A stretch of DNA of 64,000 nucleotides from Candidatus Geothrix skivensis (GTDB taxonomy: Bacteria; Acidobacteriota; Holophagae; Holophagales; Holophagaceae): assembly GCA_016721195.1 (NCBI GenBank), contig JADKIO010000005.1, forward strand, positions 618,001 to 682,000, written 5' to 3'. Both the position numbers and the translations under genes were made by a program. The notes beneath the pieces are model-generated. The model made no database searches and had not been told where the DNA came from. It worked only from the letters and a program-made list of their open reading frames with translations. Of this stretch, positions 55,368-62,170 are shown piece after piece. Numbering within the stretch: the first letter of the stretch is position 1; the number at the start of each line of letters is the position of its first letter.

Positions 55368-55479
55368 GCCGGGCTCCGGAGCTGGAAAGGTGAGCATGGT
55401 CAGAGCAAGCAAGCCTCTGCATGCCTTCACTCCAGCTTCGGCACCCGAACCTGTACACTGGAATATTGCCGGAGTCCGG

Positions 55480-56226
55480 GTGTTCGACAGCATCTCCATC
55501 CCCACCATCCTCGTCAGCTACGTGGCGCTGCTCTTCAGCCTCAGCGTCCACGAGGCCAGCCATGCCTCGGCGGCCTACTGGTTGGAGGACGATACGGCGG
55601 CCCGGCTGGGGCGGATGACCCTGAACCCGCTGGCCCACATGGATCCCCTGGGCACCTTCCTCTTCCCCTTGTTGGGTATGGTCACGGGCTTCCCCTTCAT
55701 CGGCTGGGCCAAACCGGTACCCGTAGACCCCCGGAACCTCAGCCGCCGATTCACTCAACGGACGGGCTATGCCATGGTGGCCGCCGCCGGGCCAGCGTCG
55801 AACCTGGTGCTGGCAGGGCTTTTCATGGCCGTTCTCCTCGTCCTTGTCAAGCTCGCGGCGCCCGGACCCGCACTCGAATTGCGGCTCTTCATCTACTCCA
55901 TGTTCGCCAAGGTCGAGAACCTCCAGGTCTTTCAGCAGGGGTCCGGGATGACCCTGGCACTCGCCCTGGCGGGCCGCCTGGTGCTCATCAACATTGGCCT
56001 GGCCCTCTTCAACCTCCTGCCCATGGGACCGTTGGATGGCGCGGGCATCCTGCGGGGCATGCTGCCCTGGCGCTGGCTTCCCAGGTTCGACCGGATCCAG
56101 CCCTGGATGGGGGGCCTGCTGATCGTGTTGGCGCTCACCGGTGTGCTTAGATACGTCATTGGACCTGTCTTCGAGCTCGTCTTCACGGGCATCGAAATGG
56201 TCGCCCGCCTCGTTCTGGGAGCTTGA
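55480..56226 (+). CDS. Site-2 protease family (M50) membrane metalloprotease
   Basis: Intramembrane zinc protease. HExxH in LSVHEASHASAAYW (near residue 25) and the third ligand block NLLPMGPLDGAGIL are both intact. About six membrane segments over 248 residues, with no PDZ domain, so it is the short SpoIVFB-like form rather than RseP. GTG 55480 follows GGAG by five bases. It precedes trpS by three bases and is likely co-transcribed. Confidence 0.9.
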   Translation: MFDSISIPTILVSYVALLFSLSVHEASHASAAYWLEDDTAARLGRMTLNPLAHMDPLGTFLFPLLGMVTGFPFIGWAKPVPVDPRNLSRRFTQRTGYAMVAAAGPASNLVLAGLFMAVLLVLVKLAAPGPALELRLFIYSMFAKVENLQVFQQGSGMTLALALAGRLVLINIGLALFNLLPMGPLDGAGILRGMLPWRWLPRFDRIQPWMGGLLIVLALTGVLRYVIGPVFELVFTGIEMVARLVLGA

Positions 56227-56229
56227 TCC

Positions 56230-57222
56230 ATGCAGCACCGCGTCCTTTCCGGCATCCAGCCCTCGGGTTCCCAGCACATCGGCCACCTGGTGGGGGCCCT
56301 GGACAACTTCGAGAAGCTCCAGCACGGGAATCAGGCCTTCTACATGATCGTGGACTGGCACGCCCTCACCTCGAAGTACGAGGCCGTGGAGGAGATCTGG
56401 CCCGCCACCCTGGAGCTCACGGCCTGCTTCCTGGCCACGGGGCTGGATCCCGAGAAGGCCACGATCTTCCTGCAGAGCCAGGTCAAGGAGCATGCGGAGC
56501 TCCACCTGCTGCTCTCCATGATCACGCCCCTCTCCTGGCTGGAGCGGGTGCCCACCTACAAGGAGAAGCTGCAGAACGCCGTAGCCGACCTTGGCAGCTA
56601 CGGGTTCCTGGGCTACCCCCTGCTCCAGACCGCCGACATCATCATCTACAAGGCCCGGAAGGTGCCCGTGGGCGAGGACCAGCTCTTCCACCTGGAACTG
56701 GCCCGGGAAATCGTCCGCCGCTTCAACTTCCTGTTCCAGCGCGAGGTATTCCCGGAGCCCGAGGCCGTGCTCACGAAGACACCCAAGGTGCCGGGGTTGG
56801 ACGGCCGCAAGATGTCCAAGAGCTACGGGAACTGCATCTACCTGCGGGACACCAACGCCGAGATCCTGGAGAAGTGCACCCGGCAGATGGCCTCGGATCC
56901 GGCCCGGGTGCGCAAGACCGATCCCGGCAACCCCGACATCTGCCCGGTCTTCGAGTTCCACAAGCTGTTCAGTGACGACGCCACGGTGCAACTCGTCAAC
57001 ACGGAGTGCCGCCGGGCCGGCATCGGCTGCTTCGACTGCAAGAAGCGGGTGGCCGAGGCCATGATCCGCCGCATCGAGCCCGTGCGGGAGAAGATCGAGG
57101 CCAACCTGGCCCATCCGGAAAGCATCCAGGACGTGCTCCGGGACGGCAGCGCCCGGGCCCGCAAGGTGGCGGCCGAGACCATGGCTGACGTGCGCGACGC
57201 CATGAAGATGCCGACGCTTTAG
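56230..57222 (+). CDS. trpS: Tryptophanyl-tRNA synthetase
   Basis: Class I synthetase charging tRNA(Trp). HIGH-like block SGIQPSGSQHIGHLVGAL at the start, KMSKSYGN loop (DGRKMSKS), and GEDQLFHLELAREI. Length 330 is standard. Directly follows the site-2 protease gene; a tRNA-Lys gene follows 69 bases downstream. Confidence 0.96.
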   Translation: MQHRVLSGIQPSGSQHIGHLVGALDNFEKLQHGNQAFYMIVDWHALTSKYEAVEEIWPATLELTACFLATGLDPEKATIFLQSQVKEHAELHLLLSMITPLSWLERVPTYKEKLQNAVADLGSYGFLGYPLLQTADIIIYKARKVPVGEDQLFHLELAREIVRRFNFLFQREVFPEPEAVLTKTPKVPGLDGRKMSKSYGNCIYLRDTNAEILEKCTRQMASDPARVRKTDPGNPDICPVFEFHKLFSDDATVQLVNTECRRAGIGCFDCKKRVAEAMIRRIEPVREKIEANLAHPESIQDVLRDGSARARKVAAETMADVRDAMKMPTL

Positions 57223-57252
57223 CGCACCCCAGAATGGGCGCAGAACGGGGCC

Positions 57253-57280
57253 TTGTGTTCCTTCCCGTCCCTGATAGACT
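57253..57280 (+). promoter_or_regulatory. Promoter of the tRNA-Lys gene
   Basis: TTGTGT (57253-57258) and TAGACT (57275-57280) with a 16-base spacer, ending 11 bases before the mature tRNA start. The spacing to the tRNA fits a start site about six bases after the -10. Confidence 0.55.
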
Positions 57281-57291
57281 TTTCTTCTCGT

Positions 57292-57368
57292 GGTCCCTTA
57301 GCTCAGCTGGTTAGAGCATCTGACTCTTAATCAGAGGGTCCCCGGTTCGAGTCCGGGAGGGACCACCA
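57292..57368 (+). tRNA. tRNA-Lys (CTT anticodon)
   Basis: Full cloverleaf: acceptor GGTCCCT pairs with AGGGACC, D-stem/loop with AGCTGGTTAGA, anticodon arm CTGACTCTTAATCAG with CTT, TpsiC arm CCCGGTTCGAGTCCGGG, discriminator A and encoded CCA (57366-57368). It lies after trpS and has its own promoter and terminator. Confidence 0.96.
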
Positions 57369-57377
57369 GCAACGAGG

Positions 57378-57407
57378 CCCCGCAGATCGAAAAGTCTGCG
57401 GGGTTTT
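57378..57407 (+). terminator. Terminator after tRNA-Lys
   Basis: 9-bp stem CCCCGCAGA / TCTGCGGGG with an eight-base loop, followed by TTTT. Confidence 0.85.
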
Positions 57408-57792
57408 CCCTTTCCATGGGGGTGATCGGGCCTGTTCGGTTCGCCTAACACCCCACCCTGGGGGTTATCCTGGTGGCCATGATTCCAAGTGTGCCCAGCC
57501 AGCAGGCCCCAAATAAACCGGAGCGGTGTCTGCCCTCCTGTTCCTGGAACTGCGTGGGCCGGTGCGCCACCTGCCCGGTCCAGCAGGGGAGCGCCGAAGG
57601 CCCCCGGGTGGACATCCACGGACGGATGATTCCTGGGAGCAGGTGACTGCTCCGGGAAGGGCAGGGAGCCCAGCCCGCACCCTGGGAGCACGGCGGCGGT
57701 CCGACCAGGAGCTGCGAGCATCTTTGCTAGACTGGAGGAGAAGACCAGGACCCTTGGCGCTTCCTTCTGTTTCCTTCTCCGGAGTGCATGGC
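57408..57792. other. Spacer before NlpC/P60 gene
   Basis: 385 bases. A bulged hairpin TAACACCCCA / TGGGGGTTA lies at 57446-57467. A 55-codon Cys-rich ORF is at 57479-57646 (listed separately). TAGACT at 57728-57733 may be a -10 for the NlpC gene. The remaining part shows nothing further; a minus-strand ORF here is the reverse of the tRNA. Confidence 0.5.
57479..57646 (+). CDS. Possible small Cys-rich protein (55 aa)
   Basis: Starts MIPSVPSQQAPNKPERCLPS with five Cys spaced CX3CX3CX3CX2C (CLPSC, SWNC, VGRC, ATC), a pattern that could bind metal. The stop TGA is at 57644. The ribosome site is weak and codon bias is only partly GC3-like, so it could be chance. If real, it is a cytoplasmic or secreted peptide of unknown role, ahead of a cell-wall hydrolase. 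Confidence 0.3.
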   Translation: MIPSVPSQQAPNKPERCLPSCSWNCVGRCATCPVQQGSAEGPRVDIHGRMIPGSR

Positions 57793-58368
57793 TTGCTGGC
57801 TTTGAAACTGCGAAGTCTCCTGTTGATGCTGGTGCTCGGGACTGCTGCTCCCATGGCCTCGTTCGCGCAGGAGGCCCCACCGACCACCCAGACCACTGGC
57901 CTGGCCGCCCCCCTCCTCGAGGAGGCCAAGCGCTTTCTGGGCACCCCGTACCGGTACGGCGGCCGAAGCCCCAGGGGTTTCGACTGCTCAGGGTTCGTGG
58001 GCTTCGTGTTCGAGTCGTACGGCATCCGGCTGCCGCGGGCCTCGGTCCGCCAGGCCAGGGAGGGTGAATTGGTCGACCTGGGCGAGATCCAGGCGGGCGA
58101 CCTCCTGTTCTTCAAGACCCGCGGCAAAAAGAATCGCATCAGCCACGTGGGGATCTACCTGGGTGAGGGCCAGTTCATCCATGCGGGTGCCTGGGGCAGC
58201 CGGAAGAGCCGCTGCGTGAAGATCAGCGAGCTGGATGGCAGCTACTATGTGAAACGCCTGGTCTCGGCCCGGCGGGTCCTGGGGCCAGCCTCGGCCCTGC
58301 TGGAGGTTCCCCGGCAGGTGCTGCGTTCCGAACATGAACCCTCGAGCGAAGCGCGCCTCGAGCCCTGA
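57793..58368 (+). CDS. NlpC/P60 family peptidase
   Basis: Exported Cys peptidase cutting peptidoglycan stem peptides. Signal peptide LRSLLLMLVLGTAAPMASFAQ; catalytic Cys in FDCSGFVGFVF, His in ISHVGIYLGEGQFIHAG, and the third residue further on (KSRCVKISEL). Length about 191. Start TTG 57793 is preferred as GGAG is eight bases upstream; GTG 57784 and TTG 57802 are alternatives. Long in-frame ORF upstream is not homologous. Confidence 0.85.
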   Translation: MLALKLRSLLLMLVLGTAAPMASFAQEAPPTTQTTGLAAPLLEEAKRFLGTPYRYGGRSPRGFDCSGFVGFVFESYGIRLPRASVRQAREGELVDLGEIQAGDLLFFKTRGKKNRISHVGIYLGEGQFIHAGAWGSRKSRCVKISELDGSYYVKRLVSARRVLGPASALLEVPRQVLRSEHEPSSEARLEP

Positions 58369-58400
58369 AGGCTGCACCCTTCTGAAGGCAGGAGTTCCCC

Positions 58401-59459
58401 ATGAAGCCATTCCGTCTGTGCCTGCTGCTGTCCGGGCTTTGCACCCTGATGGCCCAGGAAGCCCCCCAGCCCGCCAGGACCATCACCCTCGCCGCCGTGG
58501 GCGACACCATGGTGGGCTCGGTCTATCCCTCCCGGGCCGCCATGCCCCCCGAGGATGGGCGGCGGGTCTTCGAGCGCGTGCAGCAGCTCTGGGCCGGGGC
58601 CGACATCGTCCTGGGGAACTTCGAGGGCACGGTGAGTTCGGATGCCTCGGCGGCCCGGGCCCTGGGCCCGAATTCCTACCGGTTCCTTATGCCCAAGGAA
58701 AGCCTGAAGTTCTATCGGGACGCCGGGTTCACCTGCCTCACCCTCGCCAACAACCACGGCATGGATGCGGGACAGACCGCCCGGGACGCCACCGTCGCGG
58801 CCATGGAGGAGGCCGGTCTCGCCCACGTGGGCAGCCTGGCCCAGCCCAGCGCCATCCTGATGATCAATGGCCTCCGGGTGGGCATCATCGGCGTGGCCCC
58901 CCACATGAACTGCTTCCCCATGGATGCGGAGCTGGTGAGCCAGCGGGTGAAGGCCCTGAAGGAAGCCGATGGCTGCGCCCTGGTGGTGGTCACCATGCAT
59001 GCCGGCGCCGAGGGGGCCAAGGCCCTGCATGTCCCCCGGAGGAAGGAGATCTACCTGGGCGCCGATCGGGGCGACGTCTACGCTTTCGCCCATGCGGTCA
59101 TCGATGGCGGGGCGGACCTGGTGCTCGGCCACGGACCCCACGTGCCCCGGGCCATGGAGGTCTACAGGAACCGGCTCATCGCCTACAGCCTGGGCAACTT
59201 CGGGACCCATGGCTCCTTCAACGTGAAGGGCGTGAACGGGCTCGGCCTGGTGCTGGAAGCCACCCTGCGGGAGGATGGCAGCCTCCTGGGGCTGCGCATC
59301 CATTCCACCCGTCAGGACAAGGGCTCTGAAGGCTGGGCCCTGGGCATCCCCGTGGAACCGGATCCCGAGGAAGGCGCCCGCAAGCTCATCGAGAAGCTTT
59401 CCGAAGCGGATTTCCAGATCGACCTCACCAAGTACTACCTGCCGGTCCCGAAGCCCTGA
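58401..59459 (+). CDS. CapA/PgsA-family metallophosphatase-like protein
   Basis: Exported protein of the capsule (poly-gamma-glutamate) CapA family, fold of calcineurin-like phosphoesterases. Signal MKPFRLCLLLSGLCTLMAQ. Blocks: ITLAAVGDTMVGS, DIVLGNFEGTVSSD, TLANNHGMDAG, VVVTMHAGAEG, DLVLGHGPHVPRAME, YSLGNFGTHG. Length 352. No capsule synthetase genes nearby, so the substrate is unknown. Next gene starts seven bases later. Confidence 0.9.
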   Translation: MKPFRLCLLLSGLCTLMAQEAPQPARTITLAAVGDTMVGSVYPSRAAMPPEDGRRVFERVQQLWAGADIVLGNFEGTVSSDASAARALGPNSYRFLMPKESLKFYRDAGFTCLTLANNHGMDAGQTARDATVAAMEEAGLAHVGSLAQPSAILMINGLRVGIIGVAPHMNCFPMDAELVSQRVKALKEADGCALVVVTMHAGAEGAKALHVPRRKEIYLGADRGDVYAFAHAVIDGGADLVLGHGPHVPRAMEVYRNRLIAYSLGNFGTHGSFNVKGVNGLGLVLEATLREDGSLLGLRIHSTRQDKGSEGWALGIPVEPDPEEGARKLIEKLSEADFQIDLTKYYLPVPKP

Positions 59460-59466
59460 GCCGGTC

Positions 59467-60591
59467 ATGACCCCGAACCTGGATCGCCGGGAGTTTCTTC
59501 AAGTCAGCGCCGCCGCCGGTTTGGGCGTGGCCCTTCCCGGCGCCGCGGAGCCCGGCGGTTCCAGGGCGCCGCAGATCCTGCGTTCTGGGCCCCGGCCGGT
59601 GGTGGTGGCCAGTGCCAACGGCCACCGCTTCACCAACGGGGGCACCCTCACCTGCGTGGCACTGGCCTTCGACCGGATCACCCGGGGCGCCGACGTGCTC
59701 GATGCCCTCGTGGAAGGCGTGAGCATCGTGGAACTGGACCCCGCCGACCATAGCGTGGGCTTCGGGGGTCTGCCCAATGCCGATGGCATCGTGCAGCTGG
59801 ATGCCTCCTGCATGCACGGGCCCAGGCGCCGGGCCGGTGGGGTGGCCTGCCTGGAGGGCGTGCGCACCCCCTCCCAGGTCGCCCAGAGCGTGCTGGCCCA
59901 CACGGACCATCACCTGCTGGTGGGGAAGGACGCCCAGACTTTTGCCCGGCAGATGGGGTTCACCATCGAGGCGGACCTCAACACCGAGCACAGCCGGAGG
60001 CTCTGGCTGGATTGGAAGCGGCGCGTGGACCCGCAGCACTGGCTGGATCCGGAGAAGCGCATTGCCGCCGGCCGCGAAGCGGGCCTGCAGATGGTCCGGG
60101 AGGGCCTCATCGATCCCGACCACTACTACGGCACCATCACCTGCAACGGCCTGAACGCCAGGGGCGAGCTCTGCGGCGTCACCACCACCAGCGGCCTGGC
60201 CTGGAAGATTCCCGGCCGGGTCGGCGATTCCCCGATCCTGGGCGCCGGGCTGTACGTGGATCATGCGGTGGGTGCCGCGGGCTCCACGGGCCGCGGCGAG
60301 GCGAACCTGTACTGCCTGTCTGCCTTCTTCGCGGTCGAATGCCTGCGCCGGGGCATGTCCCCCAAGGATGCCGGGCTGGAGGCCCTGCGCAGGGTGCAGG
60401 CCGCCACCCTCGAGAAGCGGCTGCTGAATGCCCGGGGCCTGCCAAACTTCGGCCTCAGCCTTTACATCCTCAACGCCAGTGGCGAGGTGGCCGGGGTCTC
60501 CCTCTACGCCTCCAGGTACGCCGTCTGTGATGAGAACGGCCCCAGGCTCGAGCCAACGGAGGCGCTGTTTCCCGGCCGGGCGCTGGACTGA
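59467..60591 (+). CDS. Glycosylasparaginase-type Ntn hydrolase (N4-(beta-N-acetylglucosaminyl)-L-asparaginase)
   Basis: Exported by the Tat route: NLDRREFLQVSAAAGLGVALPG has the twin Arg. The mature domain is an isoaspartyl-peptidase/asparaginase T2 fold that self-cleaves before a Thr. Candidate nucleophile is Thr in YYGTITCNG, followed by CGVTTTSGLAWKIPGRVGDSPILGAGLYVD and AAGSTGRGE. The classical HDTIG reads YGTIT. Length 374. Its substrate may be glycan-linked Asn or isoaspartyl peptides. Confidence 0.87.
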   Translation: MTPNLDRREFLQVSAAAGLGVALPGAAEPGGSRAPQILRSGPRPVVVASANGHRFTNGGTLTCVALAFDRITRGADVLDALVEGVSIVELDPADHSVGFGGLPNADGIVQLDASCMHGPRRRAGGVACLEGVRTPSQVAQSVLAHTDHHLLVGKDAQTFARQMGFTIEADLNTEHSRRLWLDWKRRVDPQHWLDPEKRIAAGREAGLQMVREGLIDPDHYYGTITCNGLNARGELCGVTTTSGLAWKIPGRVGDSPILGAGLYVDHAVGAAGSTGRGEANLYCLSAFFAVECLRRGMSPKDAGLEALRRVQAATLEKRLLNARGLPNFGLSLYILNASGEVAGVSLYASRYAVCDENGPRLEPTEALFPGRALD

Positions 60592-60918
60592 AGAAGGTGC
60601 CTCCCGGCCGGTTTGCCGAAACGTCAATTCCGGGCGACGTGCACACCGTTGCAGGCGTGGAATGGATGCTGAGCGCCCGGTGTTCCTTCTGATCTGTCAA
60701 TCATGCCGCTTGCGGCCACCTCGAGGAGGTCGCCGAGGGCCCTTCCCGAACGGATCTGCGAGCCCGCAGAGCGCGACTCCGTGGGCCTTCCGGCGAACAG
60801 GCCGCGCGTCACAATTCGCCGATGGCGAAGGTGCCGCTGGGGGCTTCCCGCTATATTTAAGACGCTGCCGAGGCGGTTCGGGCGGGCCTGGGAATGGGGT
60901 ACGTACGGGAGGATCACC
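60592..60918. other. Leader region before proline dehydrogenase
   Basis: 327 bases without a convincing gene. A perfect 6-bp hairpin TTCGCC GAT GGCGAA is at 60815-60829, and TATATT at 60852-60857 could be a -10, with no -35 seen. An ORF of 108 codons on the minus strand is not credible (Arg/Ser-rich, no motifs). Confidence 0.4.
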
Positions 60919-61815
60919 GTGGATTTGAAACGCGTCATCGTCGATCTCATGCCTGGGCCCCTGGTCCGGACCTTCGCTGCCCCCTACATCGCGGGCAAGG
61001 GGATCGCCAGCGGGGTGGCCAAGGCCGATGAGCTGCATGCCAAGCAGGGCCTTCATTCCACCGTGGACCTCCTGGCGGAGGAAGTCTTCCGTCGTGAAGA
61101 CGTGGAAGCCACGGTCCAGGTCTACCTGCGCATGATCGAGGCCCTGAAGGACCGTCCCTTCGCCAGCATCAGCCTCAAGCCCACCTCCCTGGGCATCAAC
61201 GAGAGCGAGGCCTACTGCCAGGACAACCTCCGCCGCATCGTCGCAGCCGCCGCGGTCCACGGCATGCACATCACCCTGGACATGGAGGATCGGCACTTCA
61301 CCGACGTCACCCTCCGCATGTTCAAGGCCATCCGGAACGAGTTCGACAATTTCGGGATCGTCCTGCAGAGCAGGCTCTTCCGGACCCCGGAGGACATCAG
61401 ATCCCTGCACACCAAGCCCTGCAAGGTGCGCATCTGCATCGGCATCTACCGGGAGCCCGCTGAGGTGGCGCTGCAGGAGAAGCCGGACATGAAGGAGAAG
61501 CTCTTCGAGCAGGTGCAGCAACTGCTCGACCAGGGGCACTACCCGGAGATCGCCACCCATGACGAGCCCCTGATCCGCCGCTGCATGGCCTACCTGGACC
61601 AGAAGGGCGTAACGAAGGATGCCTACGAATTCCAGATGCTCCTGGGCGTCCCCCGGACGGAGCTGCAACAGGAGATCGTCCAACGCGGCCAGATCATCCG
61701 GCTCTACGTCCCCTTCGCGGAGGACTGGAAGTACGCGGTGCACTACCTGAAGCGCCGCCTGGCCGCCAGCCCCTCCATGGCCCTGATGGTCATGAAGAAC
61801 CTCTTCGGGAAGTGA
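60919..61815 (+). CDS. Proline dehydrogenase
   Basis: Flavoenzyme oxidising proline to pyrroline-5-carboxylate at the inner membrane face. TIM-barrel blocks: ASISLKPTSLGINES, HITLDMEDRHFTD, GIVLQSRLFRTPEDI, RICIGIYREPAEVALQ, IATHDEPLIRR, AYEFQMLLGVPR, LYVPFAEDWKYAVHYLKRRL (C-terminal EYxxRR-like). Length 298 is a normal stand-alone PRODH. GTG 60919 has GGGAGG seven bases upstream; a P5C dehydrogenase is not in the window. Confidence 0.93.
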   Translation: MDLKRVIVDLMPGPLVRTFAAPYIAGKGIASGVAKADELHAKQGLHSTVDLLAEEVFRREDVEATVQVYLRMIEALKDRPFASISLKPTSLGINESEAYCQDNLRRIVAAAAVHGMHITLDMEDRHFTDVTLRMFKAIRNEFDNFGIVLQSRLFRTPEDIRSLHTKPCKVRICIGIYREPAEVALQEKPDMKEKLFEQVQQLLDQGHYPEIATHDEPLIRRCMAYLDQKGVTKDAYEFQMLLGVPRTELQQEIVQRGQIIRLYVPFAEDWKYAVHYLKRRLAASPSMALMVMKNLFGK

Positions 61816-61898
61816 GCCGGCATTTAGGTGTTGGGAAAGCCATCGACCGGGCGTATGGTGCTGGAGTGGGATCGTGTCCCACCCTTCCGGAGGATTCC

Positions 61899-62084
61899 AT
61901 GAAGAAGTTCCTGGCACTCGCCCTGGTGAGTTCCTTCGCCCTGGTGGCCTTCGCCGCCGAGGAGAAGAAGCCCGAGCCCAAGAAGTCGTCCTGCGGCATG
62001 GCCTGCTGCGAGAAGAACAAGGTGGCTTCCTGCAAGGACTGTCCGGACTGTGGCAAGAAGAAGGAAGCCCCGAAGAAGGGCTGA
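61899..62084 (+). CDS. Small secreted Cys/Lys-rich protein (61 aa)
   Basis: MKKFLALALVSSFALVAFAA is a clear signal peptide; the mature part is about 41 residues, with Cys in CGMACC and CKDCPDCG (CX3CC ... CX2CX2C) and about 13 Lys. Ribosome site CCGGAGGATTCC is good. Terminator follows. The mature peptide could bind metal ions or be a periplasmic redox buffer; no family recognised. Confidence 0.75.
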   Translation: MKKFLALALVSSFALVAFAAEEKKPEPKKSSCGMACCEKNKVASCKDCPDCGKKKEAPKKG

Positions 62085-62108
62085 GCCACGGCCCAACCGC
62101 CAAGGTCC

Positions 62109-62137
62109 GACCCCGGAGCCCGGCTCCGGGGTCTTTT
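62109..62137 (+). terminator. Terminator after the small secreted protein
   Basis: 10-bp stem GACCCCGGAG / CTCCGGGGTC closed by one more C-G pair, three-base loop, then TTTT. Confidence 0.85.
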
Positions 62138-62170
62138 GCGTTCTGGACCCATTCATGATTGTCTGGACGC

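Noticed and set aside
57311..57880. Minus-strand ORF ending in GPSRTRTGDPLIKSQML
   Set aside because: That ending is the well-known false translation of a tRNA gene; here it is the reverse of tRNA-Lys.
60624..60950. 108-codon minus-strand ORF in the proline dehydrogenase leader
   Set aside because: Arg/Ser-rich, no motif, and overlaps the start of the proline dehydrogenase gene.
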